Shown here: positions 32,601-63,466 of the stretch, in pieces | Layout of the letters: the number at the start of each line of letters is the position of its first letter | How positions within the stretch are numbered: position 1 is the first letter of the stretch | Origin: Setophaga petechia | Taxonomy: Eukaryota; Chordata; Aves; Passeriformes; Parulidae | NCBI GenBank assembly: GCA_024362935.1 | Contig: JANCRA010000025.1 | Location: 7,404,936 to 7,468,935, forward strand | Direction: 5' to 3' | DNA length: 64,000 bases | Notes under the pieces: model-generated | Told to the model about the DNA's origin: nothing | The model's input: the letters and a program-made list of their open reading frames with translations, nothing else | Database searches by the model: none | Program-made: the position numbers and the translations under genes

Positions 32601-34112
32601 TGTGTTTTGAAGAGTTGGAAACAAGATGAGTTGTTTCTACCATATGTGCTGGAAAAATATGGACTTCCAGTGCCACAGGTGAGAAGTGAGATGAAGAGTA
32701 GCTGTAGATCACTATTTTAGAGACTGAAGAGAAATTATAGTGTATTGTAGAAGCTGTTTTAGGATAATGTGGGTCATATCCTAGCTTGAGGGATAGAATG
32801 TTTCAGAGGAGAACTAAATAGGAGATGATGGTAAATTAACAGCTGATGAAAGTACTCATTAGCATTAGGATCTCACAGCAACTTCACTTATTTTAATGTC
32901 TGTCTTAAGGTGTTGTTTTCCAGTGGAAATAACAATAGTTTGCAGCTTGAATGTGACTGCTCTAAATTTCTCAGATCTAATAAGGTTTTCATTCAACTGT
33001 TTGGATATTTGGAAAGATTGACAGCTTTATTTTGGGGAGTGAGGTGCAGAAGACTTAAAATCAACACTAGTTTGTCAGACTTAAAATATTCTAGCATCAT
33101 AAGTTGACAAGGCCTACAAGAAATGCAGCTGCAGAAGAACAACAGTGTTGAGTAACATGAAGTGAAAATTGAGATCTTGAAGATAACTTGCTTCTAACTT
33201 TGTCAGTGTTTTCAGCAGCTACATTTTATTTCTTCTCAGGAGTTAGCATATGCTTTTTAAGTTGACATGATACACTAAAGTAAAAAAAGCAAAAACAATT
33301 ACAGTGTGCTGCCCTCTCCTACTTGGAAGTAATTGTTCACAGTTCAGTTATGTCTCATCCTGCTCAATGCAAGTGTGATGAATGTGAGCCAGTTTCAAAG
33401 TTCTGTTTTCACTGGGGTCCTTTGACAATTTGCTGTGGCTCAAAGATCAATCTGCTGCAAAGCCTGTACACTTAAGATTATGCCCACAGCCTTAAGGGTA
33501 TCCTACTGTTGCAATACTTACTGCTGCTAATGGTTTTTAACAGCAGGGTGGAGTGACTCCTCTCAGGTGAGCAGCCCAGAACGAGACAATGAGACCTTTA
33601 ACAGTGGGGACTCTGGGCAGGGAGACTCGCGCAGCATCACCCCTGTGGACATGCCAGTGAGCAGCCAGGCCGCCACCATCCTGCCCGTGCACGTGTACCC
33701 GCTGCCGCAGCAGATGAGGGTCGCCTTCTCCGCCGCCCGAACATCCAACCTGGCCCCTGGAACTCTGGACCAGCCCATTGTGTTTGACCTGCTGCTCAAT
33801 AACCTTGGAGAAACTTTTGATATCCAGCTTGGGAGGTTCAACTGTCCAGTGAATGGTACCTACGTCTTCATCTTCCACATGCTGAAACTGGCTGTCAACG
33901 TCCCTCTGTACGTGAATCTCATGAAGAATGAGGAGGTCCTTGTGTCGGCCTATGCCAATGATGGGGCTCCTGACCATGAGACAGCCAGTAACCACGCGGT
34001 CCTGCAGCTCTTCCAGGGAGATCAGATCTGGCTACGGCTGCATCGGGGAGCCATCTATGGAAGTAGCTGGAAATACTCCACCTTTTCGGGATACCTCCTT
34101 TATCAGGACTAA
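2389..34112 (+). CDS. CAPRIN2: CAPRIN2, caprin-2 (full gene, spliced)
   Basis: Caprin-2 is a cytoplasmic RNA-binding, RNA-granule protein. It is also reported to promote LRP5/6 phosphorylation in canonical Wnt signalling. Coding exons that I placed: 2389-2637, 4352-4414, 7470-7556, 9467-9705, 11084-11166, 13028-13189, 13695-13738, 15072-15917, optional 16784-16825, 21033-21164, 21343-21430, 21878-21933, 22521-22622, 24202-24312, 24944-25096, 28023-28206, 29755-29937, 31215-31315, 32036-32102 and 33544-34112. All junctions are GT-AG and the phases fit, giving 1186 codons if every exon is used. Domain order: Caprin homology/coiled coil (about residues 60-260), Trp-repeat array (about 310-590), G3BP-type motif (GTYNFMQESILDF), Ser/Pro/Gln linker, RG/RGG region, and C1q (last ~135 residues, ending SGYLLYQD). 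The C-terminal C1q domain separates it from CAPRIN1. The start at 2389 aligns with an internal Met of the human protein as I remember it, so a longer N terminus is possible. Isoform usage cannot be read from the sequence. Confidence 0.96.
4352..4414 (+). CDS. CAPRIN2: CAPRIN2 coding exon 2
   Basis: This is a 63-bp exon encoding LKLEDYKDRLKKGEALNQDQ plus L, part of the N-terminal Caprin homology helix. The acceptor is TTTTCTGCAG and the donor TTG|GTAAGC. Both ends are phase 0. Confidence 0.95.
7470..7556 (+). CDS. CAPRIN2: CAPRIN2 coding exon 3
   Basis: This is an 87-bp exon encoding EAVEKYDEVVHNLEFAKELH and on to TFSGLSQD, a conserved Caprin coiled-coil segment. The acceptor is CCTTTGTAG and the donor GAT|GTAAGT. 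Both ends are phase 0. Confidence 0.95.
7840..8210 (+). repeat. CR1-type LINE fragment
   Basis: This is a degraded CR1 3' segment in sense orientation within CAPRIN2 intron 3. Recognisable pieces in order are 'catctgggcttgttgggcct', 'gaaacaggctgcctagggaa' and the terminal 'ggctgggctaaacaatgtcc' region ending near the eroded octamer at about 8205. It contains many substitutions and no open frame, so it is an old copy. Boundaries are approximate. Confidence 0.8.
9467..9705 (+). CDS. CAPRIN2: CAPRIN2 coding exon 4
   Basis: This 239-bp exon encodes LLKAQKKAQRRESLLKLEAE, then KKKLRTILQVQYVLQNFTQE and a stretch ending KLTCPERNEN-L. It is the best conserved part of the Caprin dimerisation/coiled-coil region. 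The acceptor CTTAAAATAG has a poor pyrimidine tract. The donor is GAG|GTAAGT, exiting in phase 2. Confidence 0.95.
11084..11166 (+). CDS. CAPRIN2: CAPRIN2 coding exon 5
   Basis: This 83-bp exon encodes SVEDQMEQSSLYFWDLLEGS, then EKPVVGTT, typical of caprins. The acceptor is TTTGTTTCAG and the donor CAT|GTGAGT. It enters with 2 carried bases and leaves 1. Confidence 0.95.
13028..13189 (+). CDS. CAPRIN2: CAPRIN2 coding exon 6
   Basis: This 162-bp exon encodes YKHMKDLLSKLLDSGYFESI, then a divergent Pro/Thr and Lys/Glu-rich tail ending AKES. The acceptor is TACTCTTTAG and the donor TCAG|GTGAAA. It continues the caprin core into the variable middle of the protein. Confidence 0.94.
13695..13738 (+). 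CDS. CAPRIN2: CAPRIN2 coding exon 7
   Basis: This is a 44-bp exon encoding ESIMELMKSEIQPQE. The acceptor is TTTCTCTAG and the donor GAG|GTAAGA. It restores phase 0. The IQPQE end matches the human protein as I recall it. Confidence 0.92.
15072..15917 (+). CDS. CAPRIN2: CAPRIN2 coding exon 8, Trp-repeat array exon
   Basis: This single 846-bp, 282-codon exon is phase 0 at both ends. It begins FLNRRYLPEAEYS after the acceptor CTATATAG and ends MEPKE|GTGAGT. Nearly all of it is a tandem array of about 14 units built on KPW(V/E)xxVREEQEQKKQESP, with tryptophans mostly 19 residues (57 bp) apart. The array is very rich in E, K, Q and P and is predicted to be disordered or helical with regular aromatic 'stickers'. 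The human orthologue, from memory, has a more degenerate version of the same pattern (KSW units with EEQ/KKQE linkers). Confidence 0.93.
15114..15870 (+). repeat. CAPRIN2: 57-bp-period coding tandem repeat in CAPRIN2
   Basis: Within the exon, 14 tryptophan codons sit in variants of (P/S/A)K(P/A/S)W. The six central spacings (WVAK to EAW) are 19, 19, 18, 19, 19 and 19 residues. Nucleotide identity is high among units between about 15430 and 15790, which suggests recent unit duplication or gene conversion. The earlier and later units are more diverged and of variable length. Confidence 0.9.
16784..16825 (+). CDS. CAPRIN2: Candidate CAPRIN2 microexon (42 bp)
   Basis: The acceptor TTCTTGTGTCTAG and the donor AAA|GTATGT bracket exactly 42 bases. 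They translate in the flanking frame to RRDRKPKVEYEIKK (14 residues, phase 0 on both sides, no stop). It keeps two CpG dinucleotides in otherwise CpG-poor intron DNA. I do not recall it in the human protein. It is a candidate alternative, strongly basic insert between the Trp array and the VPKPVHQP segment. Support is sequence-only. Confidence 0.5.
18186..18216. repeat. Perfect inverted repeat (13-bp arms)
   Basis: The arms ATTTTTTAGAGAC and GTCTCTAAAAAAT flank a 5-nt loop, in the CAPRIN2 intron before coding exon 10. It would form a simple hairpin in RNA or DNA. It is too short for a typical pre-miRNA, and no function is assigned. Confidence 0.85.
20755..20828 (+). repeat. Short CR1 3'-end relic
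   Basis: A piece of about 70 bp is recognisable as the CR1 3' terminus in sense orientation: 'gttcctgcccatggcagggg', then 'gttgaactatataatcttcaagctccattcca' in degraded form, close to the usual CR1 ending. It lies in the CAPRIN2 intron just before coding exon 10. Confidence 0.75.
21033..21164 (+). CDS. CAPRIN2: CAPRIN2 coding exon 10
   Basis: This 132-bp, phase 0-0 exon encodes VPKPVHQPATEFCSTSTLPK, then DPVLRREKLQDLMTQIQGTY and NFMQ. The acceptor is CTTATTAG and the donor CAA|GTATGT. It carries the first half of the caprin motif equivalent to the CAPRIN1 peptide that binds the G3BP NTF2-like domain (NFIQDSMLDF in CAPRIN1). Confidence 0.95.
21343..21430 (+). CDS. CAPRIN2: CAPRIN2 coding exon 11
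   Basis: This 88-bp exon encodes ESILDFDKASPSAIGSSQLP, then SVTPASSPV. It completes the G3BP-binding-like motif begun in the preceding exon. The acceptor is TTTTGAAAG and the donor GTAG|GTAGGT. It leaves 1 base. Confidence 0.94.
21878..21933 (+). CDS. CAPRIN2: CAPRIN2 coding exon 12
   Basis: This 56-bp exon encodes ASKEQKLPSQSDFLQQPLQ. The acceptor is TATTTTTACAG and the donor CAA|GTAAGT. It returns to phase 0. In the human protein as I recall it, this segment runs directly into VFNVNAPLPP, which here is some 6 kb downstream. Confidence 0.94.
22521..22622 (+). CDS. CAPRIN2: CAPRIN2 candidate cassette exon 13
   Basis: This is a 102-bp open segment, phase 0-0, between the acceptor CTCCTTGCAAG and the donor CAG|GTACCA. 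It encodes AAASSMVLHGSNTSLASADH, then ALSGSEAEDLVTPQ. It is Ser/Ala-rich with no domain. Symmetry and splice signals support a real exon. It may be alternatively spliced. Confidence 0.75.
24202..24312 (+). CDS. CAPRIN2: CAPRIN2 candidate cassette exon 14
   Basis: This is a 111-bp open segment, phase 0-0, with the acceptor CTTCTTCTAG and the donor CAG|GTGAGC. It encodes [20 protein letters not shown], then SSCISEPLIPKKIEIAQ. It is Ser/Gln-rich and probably disordered. It fits in frame between exons 13 and 15. Confidence 0.78.
24944..25096 (+). CDS. CAPRIN2: CAPRIN2 candidate cassette exon 15
   Basis: This is a 153-bp open segment, phase 0-0, after a strong pyrimidine tract (GTTCTTCCCCCAG) and before ACT|GTAAGT. 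It encodes a Pro/Ser/Thr-rich linker, ATIPLPSEPQSPLPTSSTPM, then a stretch ending TAAPFQAMQT. It resembles the low-complexity linkers of RNA-granule proteins. Confidence 0.8.
28023..28206 (+). CDS. CAPRIN2: CAPRIN2 coding exon 16
   Basis: This 184-bp exon encodes VFKVNAPLPPRKDQEIKEDS, then SYSAGYNQSFSTASTQTPPQ and a tail ending SQESLSS. It is well conserved with mammalian caprin-2. The acceptor TGTTGTAG is weak and the donor is TTCAG|GTGAGA. It leaves 1 base. Confidence 0.94.
29755..29937 (+). CDS. CAPRIN2: CAPRIN2 coding exon 17 (RG-rich)
   Basis: This exon encodes VNYQPDGAVPVSNGSLAFYP, then a segment with RGSVRGSARGGRS and SYRPPGGYKG. These RG/RGG motifs are expected to bind RNA and to be arginine-methylated. 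The acceptor is a tandem AAGCAG, so the exon can start at 29752 (one extra Ala) or 29755. The donor is AAAG|GTAGGT. Confidence 0.94.
31215..31315 (+). CDS. CAPRIN2: CAPRIN2 coding exon 18
   Basis: This 101-bp exon encodes GFDAYRGSPSLTNGNYGQLQ, then FPGRDYAGMPYSQR. It is rich in aromatic, glycine and arginine residues. The acceptor is TTTGAACAG and the donor AGG|GTAGGT. It returns to phase 0. Confidence 0.94.
32036..32102 (+). CDS. CAPRIN2: CAPRIN2 coding exon 19
   Basis: This 67-bp exon encodes DVSYQQCYKRGGISSGPRAN, then SR. It holds a short RGG-like patch before the C1q exon. The acceptor is TCTCTTTCAG and the donor AGAG|GTAAGG. Confidence 0.94.
33544..34112 (+). CDS. CAPRIN2: CAPRIN2 terminal coding exon 20, C1q domain
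   Basis: This exon begins AGWSDSSQVSSPERDNETFN after the tandem acceptor CAGCAG and stops at TAA 34110-34112. A Ser/Asp-rich stretch leads into the C1q domain: VAFSAARTSNLAPG, the C1q aromatic motif GRFNCPVNGTYVFIFHM, and the end SGYLLYQD. C1q folds trimerise, and that of caprin-2 is known to bind calcium. No signal peptide is present in the protein, so the domain is intracellular as in the family. It is the most GC-rich and best conserved exon here. Confidence 0.97.
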
Positions 34113-34321
34113 AATCCAGTGCAATGTTTACAAAAGAGCTGCTCCAAACACCTTGGTGAGGGGGGTGGGACTAGCTTTGCACTTATTACTGACTTTATAG
34201 AGGATATGTGGTTCCATTATTGGTGGGAAATGGTGGTCCTGTTTTGCAAGGTGAAATCATGGAGTTGGGGTACTGAATCAGCACTAATTTGGCACTTTAT
34301 CAGTTGTGATGTAGCCTTGCT

Positions 34322-34327
34322 AATAAA
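34322..34327 (+). terminator. CAPRIN2: CAPRIN2 poly(A) signal 1
   Basis: An AATAAA hexamer lies 210 bp after the stop codon, followed within 30 bp by a GT-rich stretch (GTGAATGTATATTGTTTG). It is a plausible proximal polyadenylation site. Confidence 0.7.
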
Positions 34328-34435
34328 GCTGTGAATGTATATTGTTTGCACTTACCCTAAACTGTATTAATGTCCAGCTTACTACACTATTGATTGCCTC
34401 AAGTATGGGCTATTCACAATGCCTTGTTGTGCCTC

Positions 34436-34441
34436 AATAAA
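34436..34441 (+). terminator. CAPRIN2: CAPRIN2 poly(A) signal 2
   Basis: A second AATAAA, about 324 bp after the stop, has a GT/T-rich downstream element near 34470-34480 (CCCGTGGTTTCC). It is probably the main site for the short 3' UTR form. Confidence 0.7.
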
Positions 34442-37322
34442 ACAAGTTAATATGCATTTTAGTATTAATCTTGCCCGTGGTTTCCATTTTAAGACACATC
34501 ACCGACATTTTTCCTGATGTGGGGTGTACATGAATATTACGTAGAACTGGTCTCCAAGTTTCAGTAATTTAGGCTAATTTGTTTTAAAATTTAACTCTGA
34601 TTGTTTGTTTAGTTCTTGTTTAATGCCATTCTCAAGAGTGTTACCTTGGTCAAAATGAATTCAAAATTTAGCTACCTTTTTTCTTTCTAAAGGTCAAGAA
34701 ATTACCTGAAAGGTCAAGAAATTCCAAGTGCAATGCTACATACTTCATTAGAACTACTGCTTTTAAATACGTACCCTGTCAAAATCTAGCATGGTCATCA
34801 TAGCATCAGTCCTTCAGAAGTGAAGTTTTAAACCTGAAAACTGTCATTCATGGGGCTGGCTTACACTGTCATTCAGCTGCAATATATTTTGAAGTTAAAT
34901 TCAACTTTATGAAGCATAAATGTGTATGGCTTCCCCCCTGCATGAGACTTGAATCGTATTTTAATACAGGTTATTTCCTCATTTCAGAGAACTGCTGAGG
35001 AACTTGGTATTTGTAGTTGAAGCCTGGTGCTTGCATTTTACATCAAACCTGAATACAAATGGTAGGAAGTGTTTCTGAAATCCCTGTCTTAAAGCTCGTG
35101 GGCTTTTTGACCAGCCTTCAGCACTCATGTGGCCTGGGAACTGAACAGCCACGATGTATGTCCTTGTCTAAGCTGCTGTGTCAAATACTATAAATAGTTT
35201 CAATGTTTAAAATGGTAATATGAACTAGTAAGAAGGTAGGTCAGTGTCTCTCTCCCCTTTCAAAAGCTTCAGTAAATTGTTTTAACAGTAGAAAGCACTT
35301 GATCTGAGTGTACTAAATTAACCAGTGCACAACCCTGACTGGTATATCTAAGGCTGGAGCAGAACTATGCAGAGGGGAAAGCAGCTGAGCCTATCTGGTT
35401 AATTAAATAAAAGTAAGAACCTAAACTGAACAAACTTCAGACCTGATATAAAGCTGCTGTTTCTTGCTAAGTGGTTTCACAGCTTCCAACTTCAGTTTGC
35501 CCTTGCTATCATGCAGATGCCAAAACCAGTCTGGCATGGCTTCATAAAGTTACTGGCATAAGGATCTTGTTCCAAGCTCAGCTTTCTTTTTCATACAGAT
35601 CTTGAGGGTGCTCATATTTCAAGTATGGGTTTAGCAAATTTTGAGAGAAGTTGAGGTAGGATAAGCTTTGGGAAACGTTTTTACCACTACAAAAATGTCA
35701 AGCCTTAACTATTGTACATTAAGCCTGTATTTTGTATTTTAAAACATGCTAGTTCTGACTTTAGGCAACAAAGAGGCTTATTTCTAGAACACCCACTACA
35801 GAATAAGTGGTAGTTTAACTTGATAAGAGGTAAATATTCCAGTTTTAGAGCTGTATCTTGTTTAGGATGCATTTTTACATTCCTAGCTAAAAAGAATATG
35901 CAGTTACAGCCAGAATTGTGCAGGTACGATGAAATAGGAAAATTAATTATACAATTCCTTGACCATAGGTTATGTAATGGATTTTTTTTTTAAAAAGTGA
36001 ATGTTTTTAAGCTTTAGCCTGAATCACAGTAATCTCTACTACAGTAATTTTAAAGTAGTAGCTACTTTGAAATAAAATGTCTGGCTTTGTCCTGCTATTT
36101 TTATTTGAAAAAAACCCCCACAACTTGGAGGTCTCATCCCTTAGAATAACTAAAAAATATGATTGACTTGTAGGTTTCACACATACAAATTTTTTAGCTA
36201 GGATTGTTGGTTTTCACTGTGGTTTTAGCCAGCTGTGAATGCAGGTTTTACTAACCTCTGTTACCAAAAGGAGGCTAAGTACAACTGAACAGGTACTGTC
36301 CTAAGGAAAGTTTCAGACTAGAAGCAACTCCAAAGGCTGTAACTGAACCTTAAATGCTAAGGCTGTTTAAAAAAACACTAGAGAAGACCAAGCCAAGCAC
36401 CTTTTTTCCATACCCATAGCTGGCCAAAATCCACTGGTAGAAAATTGGTGTTCTGATCTCCAAAATCCCTAAAAATGTTATATCATATAATTTTTCCATG
36501 ATGATAAACAATAGGGTAGGGATATCTCATTATGCTTCTATACTAATAATTGTTTTTGAAAGCTTTTCAAAGGACTTCTGAATATCTCAGTACATTTTCT
36601 ACTGACACAGTTTTAGTCTAGTCAGTATGTCCAGACCAATGACCTATTTCTTTATTCTGCTTCTGGGCAAAGCATTTAACAGGTGAGTTTCACAACCTGG
36701 AAATACTTTACTGTGTAGTTTTCATGTAAATACTGTCTGACAGTGTAAGTTGTATTTACACTTCTTTTTCCTCAGTAATTGTTAAATGAATTGATTGAAT
36801 AATTTCATTAGGAAAAATGCCTTCACTATGTGAGGATTATAATTGGGTCTAATCAAACATATAAAAGGGCATCATCATTCTGCTAAATTTCCTATTGCTG
36901 TCTGCTGTGCAAATTGGCTACCACCTAAATTCTCTCTGATGTACTTCTCTCGTGCAGCCTGCTGAAGATAAGCTTTAAAGGTAAGAAACACTATGTTTTC
37001 ATAGGGAGTAAATTTCTGTGTTTCCTTCTCTTGACATCAGTGAAATATTAGACCTACCCTGAAATGGGAGACTAGAATGGTTTGGCTGGGAGAGAGTGAA
37101 TTTTAATCAAAGTAACTGATACGGGGCTGTATGTGGATTTGTGACCAAAACAGTGTTGGTAACTCAGGGATGTTTTGGTCATTGCTGAGCAGGCCTTGCA
37201 CAGAGTCCAGGCCTCTTCTGCCTCTGACACTGCCCCACCAGTGAGTGGGGAGCACAAGGATTTGGGAGGGGTTAAAACCAGGACAGCTGATCCCAGCTGA
37301 CCCAAGGGATACCCCAGCCCAC

Positions 37323-37340
37323 ATGATGATGATGATGATG
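37323..37340. repeat. (ATG)6 microsatellite
   Basis: Six perfect ATG units lie in the intergenic region. It is a short trinucleotide repeat, potentially polymorphic. Confidence 0.9.
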
Positions 37341-38019
37341 TACTCAGCAGTACAAGCTGGGGGAAGAAGGGAGAGTGGGACATTTGAGTTGTGTCGGACA
37401 TCCAAAGTCACTGTTCCATGTGATGGAGCCCTGTTTCCTGGAAATGGCTGAACACCTGCCTGCCCATAGGAAGTGGGGAATGAATTCCTGTCTTGGCTTT
37501 GCTTGAGTTCCTGCTTTACCCATTAAACTGTCCTCATCTGAACCCACAGCCTTTCTCACTTTGGCCTTTCCAGCTCTTTTCCCTGTCCCATTGCAGGGGA
37601 GTGGCTGTGTAGGGCTGAGCTGCCAGCTCAGCGGAGTTCAACTGCGACAAAGGCTTTCCTAAAGTTTTCAGTTTTAACAGACTTGTGACTTTTGTGGGGT
37701 TTTTCCCAGGTCATGGAAGTGAGGGGAGACAATGAATAATCTCCCACCACTGCCATGGCAGGAAGTGTACTGCAACTAAGGAAACCTCCATCCTGCAGGC
37801 TGCAGTGGTGCTGCAGAGAAGTCACTGCCCTGTCCTGCTGGTTAAGTTTAGGTGCCTCTTCCTCCCTGACTGCTTTGTTTCCTACAGCTACTCCAACAAA
37901 CTAGTCAGAGAGGGAGATGCTTGGGAATTTTGACTCTGATCAAGGGCTTGTGTCTGGAGGATTAGAATACATTTATCTCCTAGCTCTTTATTCAACCTAT
38001 AAATGTCTTGTGAAGGATT

Positions 38020-38123
38020 ATGAAAAGTCTGCTGTGTGTTATAATTAGAGAGATGCAGTACCATAACCAGCATATGAAAATTCTGCTGTGTATTATAATT
38101 AGAGAGATGCAGTACCATAACCA
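38020..38123. repeat. 50-bp tandem duplication
   Basis: The 50-bp segment starting ATGAAAAGTCTGCTGTGTG at 38020-38069 recurs at 38074-38123 with only a few substitutions, at a period of 54 bp. It is a local duplication in the intergenic DNA with no coding content. Confidence 0.9.
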
Positions 38124-41029
38124 CTTAAAAATGAATTAACCGCAGTCACACACTTGTTCACAAGTCTCTGATCCACTTTATTTTCACCCAATTGTAAACA
38201 ATTCTGTTAAGAATGCAAGAAAACTTAGGCATTTTTATTTGTGGATTGAACATTTCCTGGCAGTGTTATACTTGAAAAAATAATATTGTGAAGTACTAAT
38301 CTGGCTGCAAAGTATTAGTTCACAGCTTTTTTACAGCTGGCACTTACTACAGCTTTTGAGCCCTAGAGTAAGGTTTGAGGAGTGGTTGTATGAAATGAAG
38401 GCTTTATGCTAAGCACATATCCATTCACTTTAGTGATCATTAGCTATCATTTAGTCACTAGTTCACTACAATGAAATAAACCCTGCTTTGAGAACAGTGG
38501 TTTGCTTTCAGCCTGCAGCACATCACACAGAGGAATGCTCTCTTCTTTCTCATGCTTTTTCAGGAGTGTCTGTTATTAACTACAGCTTACAACCAGGTGC
38601 TGTCCTAAAGGCACTTGGTTGGCATGAAAAGAGAGAGGCTGTTCCATGCCACAGAAAGTGTGTAATGTGCAGCTGAGAGCCCACCAGAGTACACTTCAAA
38701 ACCACCAAAAGTCAAAGGACTAATCGCAAGTAACCTGCAAGATGTAAGGCTTTTCAAGTTTTCCCCAAAGTTCTTGAATTTAATACAGTTATCTTGATGG
38801 CAACTCTGTAAAGAACCAGGTGTAATTTTTGTTCAGGTCAAACTGCTTACTTTGAAAATCCTTGGTTTTGCAACTGAATTTAAAAATAAGATTGTTTATT
38901 CTAAATAGTTTACAAAACTGTTGTTATAGCACACCTGGAAAGATTTGGAGCTTTAAAAAAACCACATCTTTGCTTTGCATTATCTCCCTATCTCCCTGGT
39001 ACTATCATTCTTTCTTTTTCCTTACTTGCATACTGGTGCAACTTTGATTTAATTTGTTTTAGTTTTTTAACATCTCATTTGTTCCTTCACATTGGCTTAT
39101 CTGTCACCAGCAGTTAAGAGAGCTGACAGGAAAAATCTCTGAATTTTACCTCAGATTTTTTATCTGCAGAGTAGCGGGACAGATTTAAAAAACCAAACTC
39201 AAACATTCACTCTAAGTAGATAAAACTGCAAATATTAACAGAATCTTTGCTCTAACAAAAAGGCATATGAGTTCTTGCTTACAAGCAGTTACTTTCATCC
39301 TGAAGTATATGAAGTCATAAAAAATATTTCAATTAATGACTAAACTTATTTTTATACTAAAATAGTCACTGGTATCTATGAAGGTTCATGTCATACAGGA
39401 AGAAGTATTGGGCATCCAGAAAATAGGCAGACTACAATGCTTGAAACACTGAAAGTACAATTTAAATGCAAGTGGTATGTGCAGTAAAATCCATTTTAGG
39501 AAGATGATGTAATACCCTTTAAGGATATTCTGTTCTTTATTGGTATGTTTTACATCACTAGCTCTGCAGAAGTCTTTCAGTAAAAAAATTTAATAACTTT
39601 TAAGCTCACCTACCACGGATGAATACACAGAAATGGAATGAAACATGACTGCTCTTAAACAGTCCATAACATGGTAATTTGGGAAAAGGGAATAGAGATA
39701 CACTACTACAAATCCTTTAAAGCAATTTGGATTTGCTGTGATATGGAATCCAAGATTTTTTAAGTGGGCAGTTTTCCCTGGACAATTCATTACCTTAATC
39801 AAAATGGGACAGCAACAAAGAATTACCATAGTTAATAATATATACACTATCTTTGTACACTAACATTGTTTTTGTTTGAATTTTATGATTACTGAGCATA
39901 CTCTCATCTGCTTTTAAGAAGAAAGGTCAATGGAAGTGCCTACAATTTCTTGCTAGATGCTGTAGAGCTGCATCCCAGGTGAAAGGAAAGATAATGATCA
40001 GGTGTTCTGCAACACTTCAAAAGGTGATGAAAACCACAAGAGAGAGCATGATCTCCTCGTGCCAGGTAGGTGCAATTTATTATGACAGCTGGATTCCTTT
40101 TCAATTAGAGGCAAAGTTACTGAGGGACATTTTAAAAATTATTAGTAAATCACTATAGTGCCAGCTGCTTTAACATTTTGGTTTATACTGTAATTACAAT
40201 GAACAAATTACATACTGTCCAACTGTATTATTAAGACACCTATATAATGGGATGATCTTGTAATTGCTGTTGTGTTTCACTCCTCCTAAGCACAGCAAAT
40301 AGTCTTTCTGTTCTTCCAACCAGTTAATCACATGTCTCTGGTTTGTATATATTATGTGAAACATCACCTGCAGAAGTAACCAAAGGATTTGGCTCACCAA
40401 AACCACATTAGTCAGAGGTTTTTCTGGTCTATTTACCTGAGAGTTATACCTTTGACAGACATCTTACACCTGCACTTAAATCTTCCTTTGGTTCACTAGC
40501 ATGTGCTAGGATTTAAGGGGGGGAATAATAGGCAAGAGGTGGAGAATCAGGGTGGGGCAGGAGTTTTCAAGTGTTGGTGTTTGTATATTCCTGACAGCCT
40601 GAGGGGTAAGCATCTCCCACCCCCTCTCACACAGAGCATTAAGATAAGCAAACCCTTTTCAGGTTCTAATCTACATGATGATGAGGACAAGTATCCCACA
40701 GAAACCTGCTCAGAAGCAGAGTAGGAATTATGACGTGTGACCAACTGTGCGTTTTAGTAAACCCCTTGCAGCAAATTTCTGTCTTCCTGCATGTTGTCAG
40801 TCGTTCTTGCGCAGGGCACCTGGCTAAGTGTGTCCAGTGCCACTTCTCCTCCATGGACCTGACCTCATCACCTCCTTCAGTGCCCGTGCTCCCACTCTTC
40901 ATTCTTGTCCCAGCGACTCGCGGGATAACAAATACAGAGCGCCCAAGCCTGCCATGAAAACTGAAACGCTACCTAGAAAAAAAGAGTAAACTATTAAGAA
41001 AGAAAAATGGGATTTTAAAATCCTGATTT

Positions 41030-63466
<22,437 letters not shown>

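Larger units (their letters stand above)
34113..34460 (+). other. CAPRIN2: CAPRIN2 3' UTR (proximal)
   Basis: Non-coding sequence after the stop codon runs to the likely cleavage region behind two canonical AATAAA signals. Longer 3' UTR forms ending at further AATAAA hexamers (for example 36071-36076) are possible but unproven. Confidence 0.7.
34461..41000. other. CAPRIN2-IPO8 intergenic region, no gene supported
   Basis: About 6.5 kb of AT-rich DNA. It could hold an extended CAPRIN2 3' UTR (further AATAAA at 35406 and 36071) and distal IPO8 regulatory DNA. I see a 15-bp direct repeat at 34689-34723, an (ATG)6 microsatellite at 37323-37340 and a 50-bp duplication at 38020-38123. The open frames are short, lack splice-compatible continuation and match no family I know. 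Confidence 0.6.

Noticed and set aside
37072..37411. Overlapping 100-codon minus-strand frames around the ATG microsatellite
   Set aside because: The repeat is open in all frames, and the flanking translation is not protein-like.
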